Below are positions 43,863 through 53,400 of a stretch of 64,000 nucleotides of DNA, in pieces. How positions within the stretch are numbered: position 1 is the first letter of the stretch; every line of letters starts with the position of its first letter. The stretch lies in NCBI GenBank assembly GCA_965203505.1, contig OZ241880.1, positions 496,001 through 560,000 of the forward strand. The letters run 5' to 3'. The notes beneath the pieces were generated by a model. It saw only the letters and a program-made list of their open reading frames with translations. It was not told where the DNA came from and searched no databases. A program made the position numbers and the translations under genes. Source of the DNA: Bin127 sp965203505. GTDB lineage: Bacteria; Chloroflexota; Dehalococcoidia; Lucifugimonadales; Lucifugimonadaceae.

Positions 43863-45367
43863 CTGACCAAAGCTCGACTCGCCGATGCGATGTCGGAGTA
43901 CACCCCGACGGCGACACCAGCAGTTAGCGCCGCGCCTACCGCAGCTTCCTCACGTACTTCGCCGATCGAGATCGAATTGCCAAAAGCCTCTTCCATGCAG
44001 CGATGTAAAGTGGGATTCAAGCGCAGACCGTTGCCCGATCCGACGAAACGGCTCCGCGGACCCGCGCCTAGCTCTACTGCGCTCCGGTAAGATTTCGCAA
44101 GTTCGGAAGCCATCGATCGAAAAACCGACAAGGACATCGAACCAGGCGTGAAGTTTCCAGGTGTAATGTTCAAAAACTCACCTCGTGCGTCAGGTCGTTC
44201 ACGCGAACCTGTGAATAGAGCTGAAGCGGTCATTTTTTCGGCGGATTCGTCGTTCATTGCATCGCCTGCAAGCTGCGCGAGGCGTTCATAGACCTTATCT
44301 TCATCTACGTCCTCAACGTCAAACACGGTTCCCGCACTCCGCACAAAGAAATCCTTCAATGTCCGGAATGTTCGGCCGCCTACAACACCGACACCAGCCA
44401 ATAGGTAACCGCTCGCGATGTGTGGTCGCAGTTCAAGCCATCCATGGTCGTAGGTTCCGTCGATTGGATCGCGCGACAACCCTGTTAGGTCTTCAAGAAA
44501 AACGGTCGCCTGACCGCCGGTGCCAATGTTGATCGCGACCGTCGAATTTGAATCGTCAACCGCTCCGACGAATGAGCATTGATGGTCTCCGGACGGTATC
44601 GCGACCGGAGTTCCGCTTCTCACGCCGATCGTTTGGGCCATAGCCTCGGTCAACTCGCCGCGCACTGTGCAAGAATCCTGAATCTCCGGGAAGATTCCGC
44701 GTTCGATACCCAGCGACTCGATCAGGTCGTCATTCCACTGGCGTCTCGGGACATCAAGAACGCCCCAACCGGCGGCATCAGTCGCGTCGGTCGCTGGCCG
44801 TTTGGAACCGACTAATTTATGCGCCAAGAATTCTGGTGCCGTGATCGCCGCGGCTACACCCGAAGGCATCTGTTTCATGTGGTTCAGCCAAAAAAGCGTT
44901 GGCACCGTGTAGCCGGTGACGATTGGACAACCGGCATTTCGAAACATCGGCAAGCCACCATCGCGCTGAACGGCATCGCCGCGTTCCGCCATAAGTTCCA
45001 AGAAACTCCGATCAGACCTCGGCACAAGGTCCTTCCCGCGCTGGTCTTGCCAAGCGATGAAGGGGCCCACCGGATCGCCGTCGACGTCCAACAGCTGGCA
45101 TCCCTGCTGTTGACCGGTGATGCCGACCCCGACGATGTCGCTGATGCCGATCTTTTCGCAGAGTGCACGCGTCGTATCGGCGACGCAGCGGACCATCTTT
45201 TCGATGTCCCACTCAGACCTACCAATCACGCGGTCAGACGCTGAAGTGGTTTCAGAATCGTTAGCGGTTGAGACGGAAGCGAGATATTCGGCCTTGTTAT
45301 CCGATATCCGAACCGCGACGACCGTGACCGAAGTGGATCCGAGGTCTATACCCAACGCGACGCGCAT
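43859..45367 (-). CDS. FGGY-family carbohydrate kinase (sedoheptulokinase-like)
   Basis: Sugar kinase of 502 residues with the FGGY/actin-like ATPase fold. The phosphate-1 region is 'GIDLGSTSVTVVAV', followed by 'VGVGITGQQQGCQLLD', 'GPFIAWQDQRGKDL', 'VAIPSGDHQCSFVGAV' (catalytic Asp in GD), 'TVAINIGTGGQATVF', and the late 'SRFVGSGNGLRLNPTL' adenosine region. The 'GDHQCSF' motif resembles sedoheptulokinases (usually GDNQ.SF), so a keto-sugar substrate is likely. Full length. The ATG at 45367 is close to the conserved strand. Coupled by a four-base overlap to the DUF3179 gene, whose role in this pair is unclear. Confidence 0.85.
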   Translation of the reverse strand: MRVALGIDLGSTSVTVVAVRISDNKAEYLASVSTANDSETTSASDRVIGRSEWDIEKMVRCVADTTRALCEKIGISDIVGVGITGQQQGCQLLDVDGDPVGPFIAWQDQRGKDLVPRSDRSFLELMAERGDAVQRDGGLPMFRNAGCPIVTGYTVPTLFWLNHMKQMPSGVAAAITAPEFLAHKLVGSKRPATDATDAAGWGVLDVPRRQWNDDLIESLGIERGIFPEIQDSCTVRGELTEAMAQTIGVRSGTPVAIPSGDHQCSFVGAVDDSNSTVAINIGTGGQATVFLEDLTGLSRDPIDGTYDHGWLELRPHIASGYLLAGVGVVGGRTFRTLKDFFVRSAGTVFDVEDVDEDKVYERLAQLAGDAMNDESAEKMTASALFTGSRERPDARGEFLNITPGNFTPGSMSLSVFRSMASELAKSYRSAVELGAGPRSRFVGSGNGLRLNPTLHRCMEEAFGNSISIGEVREEAAVGAALTAGVAVGVYSDIASASRALVR

Positions 45368-45409
45368 GGGGTAAGTCTAAGGGCAACGACTGTTCACGTC
45401 GCGCAGGTA

Positions 45410-46615
45410 CTACACGGACGACGTCCGGAATCGCCACAACGCGACTATGGCGAACAGCGCCCCGAACGTCGCCAGTGCCACCATCTCCGCGGCAACGTCG
45501 CCCAATCCCGCGCCGTAGAGCATCAGTTTGTTGAACCCGATGTTGGCCCAACCGTGTGGAGTGATCTTCGCGAGGGTCTGCATCCAATCCGGCGTTATGA
45601 ACAACGGCCACCAGCACCCGCCGATCGGCGCCAACGTCAGCGACGCCAGAACTCCAGCCATACTCGCACTCCTCGCCTCTTGAATAAAGCTGGCAATCAA
45701 TACGCCGAACGAAGACGACGCGACAACCATGAGGACCGAAATCAATATCACCGCTAACGGAGAAACTCCCAAGTCGATGCCGAAGGCGAATATCCCTACG
45801 ACCCACAACACCGAAATCTGTAGCAACCCCAAGAACGCAGTGCCCATCAACTTCCCGATAATGATCGCTTCGCGCCGCACACCGTTAGATATGAGACGCT
45901 CCAAAGTATGATTGCGCCTTTCCCTCGCGATCCCCTCGGCACTCAATGCCGCGGCGAAAAAAACGAACATCGTCAAGTATCCGGGCAATGTGAAGTTCGA
46001 AGCGTTCCACGGTTCCACATCACCTACCTGTTCGATGTCGATTTCGACGGTACCAGAGGATCCTTGTTCCATCAATCCCGTCTCGAACGCGGTTCCGGCG
46101 ATCAACGAAAAATCGGTGCCTGTCGCTTCACTGATGGCACCGGCGACGATGTGAAAGTCGTTGAATGGCTTGGCCAGTGTGTTGGCAAAACCGACCAATG
46201 CGAATTCGTGACCTGAGCCCTCGCCAGTCGACACGACCTCCAGTGACGTTGGATTGCCACTGATCAATCTTTTGGTGAAATCGGCGGGAAACACGACGTA
46301 ACCGTCGATTTGATCATCTTCCACAGCGCGAACGGCTTCGTCGTACGTCATGATAACGACGGTGCCTTGATCCTCCCTTGCGAACGCATCGACCAATTCG
46401 TTGCTGACGCCGTCAGTCTCCAGTGTCGTGAGAACGAATTCGACCGGTTCATCGCTCGGGCCTTGACCTCCGAGAGCCAGTGTGAATCCGATCACGAACA
46501 AAAATGGGAACAGGAATGAAAACGCAACCGCAAGACGGTCTTTAAACAACACCTTGGTGTCTTTCATCGCCAAAATGATGGCTTGACGGATGGTCGTTCT
46601 CAAAACGCCGGTCAC
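45410..46615 (-). CDS. ABC-2 type permease
   Basis: Membrane protein of about 401 residues: one N-terminal TM ('VAFSFLFPFLFVIGFTLAL'), a large extracellular loop (about 50-215) and five C-terminal TMs with the ABC-2 pattern ('GYLTMFVFFAAALSAEGIAR' then 'ERRNHTLERLISNGVRREAI'). This is the NatB/YhgE-like exporter half. The start is probably the GTG at 46615, one base after the stop of the partner permease; the true codon is uncertain. It forms a three-gene exporter with the next permease and ATPase. Confidence 0.88.
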   Translation of the reverse strand: MTGVLRTTIRQAIILAMKDTKVLFKDRLAVAFSFLFPFLFVIGFTLALGGQGPSDEPVEFVLTTLETDGVSNELVDAFAREDQGTVVIMTYDEAVRAVEDDQIDGYVVFPADFTKRLISGNPTSLEVVSTGEGSGHEFALVGFANTLAKPFNDFHIVAGAISEATGTDFSLIAGTAFETGLMEQGSSGTVEIDIEQVGDVEPWNASNFTLPGYLTMFVFFAAALSAEGIARERRNHTLERLISNGVRREAIIIGKLMGTAFLGLLQISVLWVVGIFAFGIDLGVSPLAVILISVLMVVASSSFGVLIASFIQEARSASMAGVLASLTLAPIGGCWWPLFITPDWMQTLAKITPHGWANIGFNKLMLYGAGLGDVAAEMVALATFGALFAIVALWRFRTSSV

Positions 46616-46616
46616 C

Positions 46617-47786
46617 TCATGTAACCCTGAAGATGAACCGTGCGATGACCAGACCGGTAACCGTCACACCCGACAACACGCCGACTCCAACCAACTGTTC
46701 CGTCAGATGTGACCCATCCGCGAGAATCTGGCTCATGGCGTCGATCGCATAGTGATTGATCGTCACTTTTGATAGCAAGTACAGCGGTCCGTCGGAACCG
46801 ACGTCGAAGAACGTTCCTCCGAATACCGTCATGAACATCGTTATGAAGACCGCCGCCCAGATGGCTTGATCACGCGTCCGTGCAGCCGAGCCGATCACCA
46901 TTCCTACGGCAGTCACGGCGCATGCCACCAACACGCTGAACACGGCGAGCTGCAAGATCTCGGAAACTCCTCCAAACCGCAACAACACAAACGCCAAGAT
47001 AAGAAGCATTGCAGCTTGAAAACTCGCTCTTAAAACTCCGGCGAGAAACTTACCGATGAATAACTGGTTGATGCCCAGTCCGGTGGTCATCAACCTTTCT
47101 AAAGTCCCGCCCCGCCTTTCATCGACGAATGATTGCGACCCGAGCGTCACCGCGAACATCAGAAACATCACCAAAATTCCAGGCATCAATCTATCCAAAA
47201 CGTCTGGTTGGTCGCTCCAATCGCCCGTCACCACCACTCCGACCGGCGGGTTTACCTGAGCGTTCGACATCGAGACTTGAACTGCCCGGTCCAATCCCTC
47301 GGCTTCAATGTTTGCACCAGCCAATGCCTCCTTAACCGACCGCCTCACCCGAAATACACTCCCAAGCTCGCTGGCAACGCTTCCAACCATCGCCGCAACT
47401 ATCTGACCAGTTTGTCCGCCGTTGCCTCGCTGTTTGTAGGTCAGGCGCGGCGGTCCACCGGACTCCAACTCAGACGTGAAACCGTCAGGAATGAATACGA
47501 CGAACAAAACCGATGAGCGGTCGAGAGCGCTTTCCGCGTTTTCGAGGTCGCGCTCTCGCACCGATAGTTCGTCAAGAGCATCCAATCGACTTATCAGCTC
47601 GCGGGCATGAAAGCCACCGTCCAAATCCACAACATCAACTGTGGCGTTGAAGTCCGTATCGCCGCTAAACGCACCGTACATCAACGCGAACAAAGCTATT
47701 GGCAGAGCGATGCTAAACGCCAATTCGCCTCTGTTGGTCAGATATCGCTTAAGTTCGAAGATCGCTATGTGAATCGGTCGGAGCAA
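46617..47786 (-). CDS. ABC-2 type permease
   Basis: Protein of 389 residues with the same layout as its partner: N-terminal TM ('AFSIALPIALFALMYGAF'), extracellular loop, five C-terminal TMs and the coupling motif 'DERRGGTLERLMTTGLGINQ'. It begins with TTG seven bases after the ATPase stop, without a good ribosome site, so coupling is probable. The two permeases likely form a heterodimer. Substrate unknown; related systems export drugs, lipids or sodium. Confidence 0.88.
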   Translation of the reverse strand: MLRPIHIAIFELKRYLTNRGELAFSIALPIALFALMYGAFSGDTDFNATVDVVDLDGGFHARELISRLDALDELSVRERDLENAESALDRSSVLFVVFIPDGFTSELESGGPPRLTYKQRGNGGQTGQIVAAMVGSVASELGSVFRVRRSVKEALAGANIEAEGLDRAVQVSMSNAQVNPPVGVVVTGDWSDQPDVLDRLMPGILVMFLMFAVTLGSQSFVDERRGGTLERLMTTGLGINQLFIGKFLAGVLRASFQAAMLLILAFVLLRFGGVSEILQLAVFSVLVACAVTAVGMVIGSAARTRDQAIWAAVFITMFMTVFGGTFFDVGSDGPLYLLSKVTINHYAIDAMSQILADGSHLTEQLVGVGVLSGVTVTGLVIARFIFRVT

Positions 47787-47793
47787 CTTGCCG

Positions 47794-48549
47794 TTAATCT
47801 CTCAGATTGCGACCGGTAAGTTCAAGAAATACTTGCTCCAGCGTCACTTCATTTGGATCGCCGAACTCTGATTTAAGCTCCTCGGGAGTTCCGATCCTGA
47901 TCATCTCACCATGGTCAATGATCCCTAATCGGTCACACAGATGATCCGCTTCCTCCATGTAATGCGTCGTATACAGGATCGTCATGCCCTGTTCTCGTAA
48001 TCCTTCAACCGTTTCGAAAATGTGGTTGCGCGACTGCGGATCGATGCCCACCGTTGGTTCATCGAGGAACAAGAGCCGCGGGTTGCTCATCAACGCGATC
48101 GCGATGTTGACCCGCCTCTTCATTCCGCCAGAAAAGTTGTCGACTTTGTCTGTGGCCCTTTCTTGCAAGCCCACGGCCTCCAAATGCTCTTTGGCTGCTT
48201 CACGCGCAGATCTGCGGCTCAAACCAGCCATACGACCGAAAAACACCAGATTGTCGATCGCTGACAGCTCCGGATACAGCGCCAATTCCTGTGGACAAAC
48301 TCCGATGATTCCCCTAACTCTGTCGCTCTCATCGAGTACAGAATAGCCGCCGATTTGGATGTCTCCTTCGTCCGCGGGAAGCACAGTGGACAGTATTCGG
48401 ATAGTAGTCGTTTTGCCAGCCCCGTTAGGACCCAGGAGTCCGAAAATCTCTTGCGATTCGATCGTGAATGAAACGTCGGCGACCGCGACGATGTCATCAA
48501 ATGACTTTCGGAGGTTGTCGACTACGACGATCGCGTCAGATTCAGCCAC
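47794..48549 (-). CDS. ABC transporter ATP-binding protein
   Basis: ATPase of 251 residues: Walker A 'GLLGPNGAGKTTTIRIL', Q-loop 'GVCPQELALYPEL', signature 'NFSGGMKRRVNIAIAL', Walker B 'RLLFLDEPTVGID', H-loop 'LYTTHYMEEAD'. It is of the drug/Na+ exporter (CcmA/NatA) group. GTG start behind AGGAGAGG. First gene of the exporter operon. Confidence 0.93.
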   Translation of the reverse strand: MAESDAIVVVDNLRKSFDDIVAVADVSFTIESQEIFGLLGPNGAGKTTTIRILSTVLPADEGDIQIGGYSVLDESDRVRGIIGVCPQELALYPELSAIDNLVFFGRMAGLSRRSAREAAKEHLEAVGLQERATDKVDNFSGGMKRRVNIAIALMSNPRLLFLDEPTVGIDPQSRNHIFETVEGLREQGMTILYTTHYMEEADHLCDRLGIIDHGEMIRIGTPEELKSEFGDPNEVTLEQVFLELTGRNLRD

Positions 48550-48649
48550 AATCCCTCTCCTTCAGGTATTGTGTCGGTCGACTGTCAATCGGAGGACGCA
48601 CATCCTCGGTCGGCAAAAGAAAACGGATAGACCACCACACGGTAGCCGC

Positions 48650-48901
48650 CTAGCCATAGTTGCAGCCGATGCCTTTGTAGCCGATCTCCACGTCACCGTC
48701 TGCTGTCACGAGCACCGGTGTGATCCGATCTCCGCCGGAGAGACGTTCGACTTCGCTCCAAAGATCAGGCTGCTTCGAGACGTCGATCTCCTCGTAATCG
48801 ATGCCTTTCTGCTGCAGATCGGACTTCAGCAAATCGCAGTAGCCGCAAGTGGGGTGCGTGTAAACGACGGCCATTTCGCGGGTTGGTTCTTTAGTTGGCA
48901 T
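48650..48901 (-). CDS. Glutaredoxin-like protein
   Basis: Protein of 83 residues with redox motif 'YTHPTCGYCDLLKSDLQQ' (CGYC), 'YEEIDVSKQPDLW' and the cis-Pro region 'GDRITPVLVTADGDVEIGYK'. It is like the short actinobacterial/Chloroflexi glutaredoxins (NrdH or mycoredoxin type) and likely reduces disulfides or mixed thiols in the cytoplasm. The end 'GIGCNYG' has a third Cys. It lies close to the copper ATPase on the same strand. Confidence 0.85.
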   Translation of the reverse strand: MPTKEPTREMAVVYTHPTCGYCDLLKSDLQQKGIDYEEIDVSKQPDLWSEVERLSGGDRITPVLVTADGDVEIGYKGIGCNYG

Positions 48902-48947
48902 GGTTCGGATTATATCTGGGCTACTATCCAGCTATTGCGGCCCAATG

Positions 48948-51302
48948 TCACTTACTCCGTCGCAGCCTAAGAGCATTCATCGACACGGAAACCGAAGAGA
49001 AAGCCATGGCCGCGGCGGCCGCCACCGGACTAAGAAATCCGCTTTCGCTGACGATAATTCGCAGTTGGTCGGGTGGTGGCGAGTCGGCGAATACCGGGTG
49101 CAAGACTCCGGCCGCGATCGGGATTAACAACACGTTGTAGGCGAATGCCCAAAATAGATTCTGCCGAATTACTCTGACCGTTGCCCGGCTGATGGAGATC
49201 AACCTCGAAACGGCCGCCGGCTCATCGTTCATTAACGTCACGTCGGCGGTTTCGATCGCTATATCGGATCCGCTCGCCATAGCGATGCCGACGTCGGAGG
49301 TCGCGAGGGCGGGACCATCGTTGATCCCATCGCCGATCATCGCGACGCGTCTACCTTGCTGTTGAAGCGCGTCCACCCGGGATGCCTTGGCACTCGGCAG
49401 AACTTGTGCCTCGACGCGTTCGATACCGACTTCCTGAGCCACGAAATTCGCCGATTCACTTCGGTCACCAGTTATCAGATGAGTTTCCACGCCGGTTTTT
49501 TGCAAAGACGCGACGGCGGTTTTGGCATCGGCGCGTATCGTGTCCTGCAATCCGATCGCCGCCACCAATTGACCATCCATAGAAACAACGACTGGCGTTT
49601 GAGCGTTGACCTGAATCCGCTCAATCGCGTCGGAGATTTCGCTGTTTTCCTCCAACAAAACAGCCGATGGATTCATCACCGCGATCAAGGAGCTATCGAC
49701 CCGAGCGTAAACACCCTTTCCGGTAATCGATTGGAAACCGTCGGCGTTGGGTATCGCGATGCCGCGCCGGCGCGCCTCATCTACGATCGCCTTTGCAACC
49801 GGATGCGCCGAGTAGATCTCGACGGCGGCAGCAGCACTGAGAACCTGATTCTCATCAATCTCAGCGTCGGGATCGACATGAACGGATACCACTCTGGGCT
49901 TGCCCGCGGTCAACGTCCCCGTCTTGTCAAACGCCACCACATCTACGTTGGCGGTTCGTTCCAAAACCGTTGCGTCACGGATCAAAATACCGAACTCGGC
50001 AGCGCGCCCAACTCCTGCCACGACGGCGGTCGGGGTTGCCAAACCCAGAGCGCACGGACACGCGATCACGAATACCGTGACTGAAACCAAAAGCGCGTTT
50101 GGAAACGAAGGGTCTGGTGCCACAATGAGCCAGAACAGGAATGATGTCAAACCTGCCACAAGCACGGCGGGGACGAATTTAGCTGTAACACGATCGACGA
50201 ATCTCTCAATCGGTGCCCTCGTCGATTGAGCCCGTTCGACTTGGCGGATTATCTGCGAGAGGATCGTGTCTGAACCGATCTTAGTCACCACCGCCCTGAA
50301 CGCTGACGAAATGTTCAACGTCCCAGCGAAAACCGCGTCTCCGGTCTCTTTTGCAACGGGCAGATTCTCACCCGTAAGCATCGATTCATCGATCTCTGCC
50401 GCCCCGTCGGAGATTCTGGCGTCGGTCGGGATTCGTTCTCCCGGCCTGACCAATATCGTCTCTCCCACGCGAAGACCATCGACTTCTACCTCCACAAAAT
50501 CTCCTTCGCGGTCGACGAGGGCAGTCAGAGGTTGCAATTCGATCAATTTCCGCACCGCTTCGGAAGCTCGAAGCCGGGTTCGGCCTTCAAGCCACCTGCC
50601 CACTAACACCAACCCGATGATCGCCGCCGAGACCTCGAAATAAGTGCCTGTATGGTGCCCGGGCGCGACGAAACTGGCCGCATTCGACCACAAAGTCGAG
50701 TCGCCTTGTACCAACTGCGTGATCGTGACTAAGGAACTGTAACCAAACGCGACCGATGTGCCGACCACGACCAATGTGTTCATATTGGATGTCTTACGTT
50801 TCGCCGCTGCCCACGCAGATCGATAGAAGGGGGCCGCCACGCGAATTTGTATCGGGACCGCGACGATCAAGAACAAAAGGTTCAAGGCGATTGACGGGAT
50901 GTCGGGCGCAAATACCGAACGGGCAAATGTCGCTGCCATGATGAACGCGGCAGCTACAACACTGACGATTGCGCTGTTGCGAGTCGCTTTGAGTTCGGAA
51001 TTTTGACTCTCAAACCTCGCGTCTTCCGAATTGACCTGTCCTTCCTGACCACTCGCAGCATCACCATCAGGGATCGCGATCCCGTAACCCGCTTCGTCTA
51101 CTGCCGCCGAAATGGCGCCCCAAATCTCGGTGTCCGCACTTGGAACTTCAACCGTCGATGTGACGAATTCGACGTTTGCTGAATTCGTCGCCAATGAAAC
51201 TTCAGCGGATTCGACGCCGGGAACGGAAGAAATGGCATCTGTGACGTGCGAGACGCAGGCGGCGCACGTCATTCCGTTGATGTAGACGGTCTTTGAAACC
51301 AT
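48948..51302 (-). CDS. copA: Copper-translocating P1B-type ATPase
   Basis: P-type ATPase of 784 residues. One N-terminal metal-binding HMA domain ('INGMTCAACVSHVTDA'), eight TM segments, 'MLTGENLPVAKETGD' (actuator), CPC in TM6 ('VIACPCALGLATPTAV'), phosphorylation motif 'VVAFDKTGTLTAGKPR', 'SAHPVAKAIVDEARRRG' (HP motif), 'AMIGDGINDGPALATSDVG' and TM7-8 'NLFWAFAYNVLLIPIAAG' and 'MAFSSVSVSMNALRLRR'. CPC with N-Y in TM7 and M..SS in TM8 indicates Cu(I) export. It is divergent from an MFS exporter (94-bp gap). No CsoR or CueR regulator gene is in the window. Confidence 0.93.
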   Translation of the reverse strand: MVSKTVYINGMTCAACVSHVTDAISSVPGVESAEVSLATNSANVEFVTSTVEVPSADTEIWGAISAAVDEAGYGIAIPDGDAASGQEGQVNSEDARFESQNSELKATRNSAIVSVVAAAFIMAATFARSVFAPDIPSIALNLLFLIVAVPIQIRVAAPFYRSAWAAAKRKTSNMNTLVVVGTSVAFGYSSLVTITQLVQGDSTLWSNAASFVAPGHHTGTYFEVSAAIIGLVLVGRWLEGRTRLRASEAVRKLIELQPLTALVDREGDFVEVEVDGLRVGETILVRPGERIPTDARISDGAAEIDESMLTGENLPVAKETGDAVFAGTLNISSAFRAVVTKIGSDTILSQIIRQVERAQSTRAPIERFVDRVTAKFVPAVLVAGLTSFLFWLIVAPDPSFPNALLVSVTVFVIACPCALGLATPTAVVAGVGRAAEFGILIRDATVLERTANVDVVAFDKTGTLTAGKPRVVSVHVDPDAEIDENQVLSAAAAVEIYSAHPVAKAIVDEARRRGIAIPNADGFQSITGKGVYARVDSSLIAVMNPSAVLLEENSEISDAIERIQVNAQTPVVVSMDGQLVAAIGLQDTIRADAKTAVASLQKTGVETHLITGDRSESANFVAQEVGIERVEAQVLPSAKASRVDALQQQGRRVAMIGDGINDGPALATSDVGIAMASGSDIAIETADVTLMNDEPAAVSRLISISRATVRVIRQNLFWAFAYNVLLIPIAAGVLHPVFADSPPPDQLRIIVSESGFLSPVAAAAAMAFSSVSVSMNALRLRRSK

Positions 51303-51396
51303 CGAGCGCCCTTTCGCTCAAGGAAAATGAGGAAGTTTTACCGATTCCCCAATGGTTTAAGGTTAACCTGCAATTCTTCTCGACAAGGGTACCGAA

Positions 51397-53001
51397 ATGG
51401 ACGCTGCATCAGGCTCGACGGGTTTGCCGCGACGCCAAATCGTAATCACCATGGCCTGTGCCATGACAGGCCTGTTCTTGGCCGCTCTGGACCAAACGGT
51501 TGTGAGCACAGCCATGCCGCGCATCATTGCGGACTTGGGCGGTTTCGATCGATACACCTGGGTCACCACCGCCTACATCGTCGCCTCAACCATCACCGTG
51601 CCAGTCGTTGGGCGTCTATCCGACATCTTCGGCCGCAAGGTCTTCTACATGTTGGGATTGTTCATGTTCTTAGTCGGGTCTTTCGCCGCTGGGACATCTG
51701 GATCGATGAACCAACTCATAGCGTTTCGGGCGTTTCAAGGTATGGGCGGTGGAATACTCCTGTCTTTGGCGTTCGTCATCGTCGGCGACCTATTCGCACC
51801 GGCGGAACGAGGGAAGATCCAAGGCGTCGTCGCCGCAGTGTTCGGTTTGTCGTCAGTCATCGGACCGACGCTAGGTGGATTCTTGACCGACACGCTGACG
51901 TGGAACTGGATCTTCTACATCAACCTACCAATCGGTATCCCGTTGATATTGTTGATGGCGCGTTTCTTCCCGCGCGTCGAACCCGACTCGATGGACCGAA
52001 CGATCGACATTTTGGGAATAGTAACCCTCGTCGTCGCGGTGGTTCCGCTAATGCTCGCGTTATCGCTGGCAGGCGTCGAGTACGAGTGGTCTTCACCGGT
52101 AATCGTCGGATTATTGGCCCTGTCTACGGTGTCGATCGGCGCGTTCGCATTCGCGGAAGTGCGGAGTTCGAACCCGATTATGCCGCTGCACATTTATCGC
52201 AACAGAGTGGTGGGAGTTGCCCTGCTCGCAACCTTCATAACGGGTTTCGGGATGTTCTCCGCGATCATTTTCATCCCGCTGTTTTTCCAAGGCGTGTTGG
52301 GCGCTTCCGCCACCAGCAGCGGCAGCTTCCTTACCCCTATGATGCTGGGAATCGTCGCCGGAGCCGCAATCTCTGGTCAAATCGTCTCGCGTCTCGGCGG
52401 TTATCGCATACCAGCCACCGCCGGGGTTTTGATCATGACCGCAGGATTGTTCGTCCTATCGACCATGTCATCTTCTACCGCGTACGGACTGGCAATTGGG
52501 TACATCGTGATGCTCGGTTTCGGGCTGGGATTCACTTTCCCATCATTCACGATCGCGGTTCAGAACTCAGTAGAGCACCGCTTCCTCGGTGTCGCGACTT
52601 CGGCATTGCAGTTCTACCGCGCGATCGGCGGATCGCTGGGACTCGCTGTCCTTGGCGCGTACATGACGAACAGGTTCCAATCTCAACTAGCTGAGAAACT
52701 ACCCCAACAAGCGCGAGATGCTTTGGGCGAGGATCGAATCGCCCAAATATCCGAGAACCCAGCCGCCATGGTCGACCCCGACGCGCTGCACACCCTGACT
52801 ACACAACTCGGGTCCTCGGGTGTTCTCGCCGGTTCACTGTTGTCAGGTTTACGAGACGCGCTCGCAAACTCGGTATCTGCAGTGTTTTTGCTCACGTTTT
52901 TCATCATGTTGGCGGCGATTGCGGTGGTGTTTTTTCTAATCGATCGCCCGCTCCGAACTGAGACGGGATCGGGCCCATCTCCACCTGGCCCTGGTGACTA
53001 G
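51397..53001 (+). CDS. MFS drug exporter, DHA2 (14-TM) family
   Basis: Transporter of 534 residues with fourteen predicted helices. Family motifs: 'LAALDQTVVSTAMPRI' (LDxTVVNVALP-like motif), 'WVTTAYIVASTITVPVVGRL', 'SDIFGRKVFYMLG' (motif A) and 'GVVAAVFGLSSVIGPTLGGF' (motif C, antiporter). EmrB/QacA-type proteins export drugs or lipophilic compounds with proton antiport. AAGGG lies about eight bases before the ATG. A Gly/Pro tail ends the protein. Confidence 0.92.
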   Translation: MDAASGSTGLPRRQIVITMACAMTGLFLAALDQTVVSTAMPRIIADLGGFDRYTWVTTAYIVASTITVPVVGRLSDIFGRKVFYMLGLFMFLVGSFAAGTSGSMNQLIAFRAFQGMGGGILLSLAFVIVGDLFAPAERGKIQGVVAAVFGLSSVIGPTLGGFLTDTLTWNWIFYINLPIGIPLILLMARFFPRVEPDSMDRTIDILGIVTLVVAVVPLMLALSLAGVEYEWSSPVIVGLLALSTVSIGAFAFAEVRSSNPIMPLHIYRNRVVGVALLATFITGFGMFSAIIFIPLFFQGVLGASATSSGSFLTPMMLGIVAGAAISGQIVSRLGGYRIPATAGVLIMTAGLFVLSTMSSSTAYGLAIGYIVMLGFGLGFTFPSFTIAVQNSVEHRFLGVATSALQFYRAIGGSLGLAVLGAYMTNRFQSQLAEKLPQQARDALGEDRIAQISENPAAMVDPDALHTLTTQLGSSGVLAGSLLSGLRDALANSVSAVFLLTFFIMLAAIAVVFFLIDRPLRTETGSGPSPPGPGD

Positions 53002-53400
53002 CTACTTGCCGCTGCAGCAGGTTCAACACCCGCTCGATCATCGACGCGACGAAATTTGTTGCGCTTCAGTTCTCTGCAATTACAATACAAGTCGATCATT
53101 CGGGATCGGTGGCGCTTAGGCGTCGATTGACAATTTGGGAAATCGACGTTAAAAGCACGAAGATTCCGGTAGACAAACGCGTGCTGTGCGGATAGCATTA
53201 AAACAGTGCACGTATTCCGCGGCCACGGCCCATTCGGGCGTTTCATAGCGCTTTCGCCGCCGGGAAAAACTCCCGGTAAGGTGAAGCGCGTTTTGGCGTG
53301 CTCCGGAAACTGCCGCATTCGTTCCACGGTGCCCACTCCAACAAGTCTCGTATAACGCGACTATTCATCCGTTGGATTCCACCCGCTCTAGGAGAACTTA
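53002..53400 (+). promoter_or_regulatory. rpoB leader region with candidate promoters
   Basis: About 400 bases with no supported gene. One candidate promoter is TTGACA (53127-53132), 17-nt spacer, TAAAAG (53150-53155). A second is TAGACA (53170-53175), 17-nt spacer, TAGCAT (53193-53198). A hairpin CCGGGA-AAAAC-TCCCGG lies at 53260-53276. GGAG occurs nine bases before the rpoB ATG. A long, structured leader would allow attenuation of rpoBC. Confidence 0.55.

Noticed and set aside
52998..53336. 112-aa minus-strand ORF upstream of rpoB
   Set aside because: No family resemblance, low-complexity end, and it covers the rpoB promoter and leader region.
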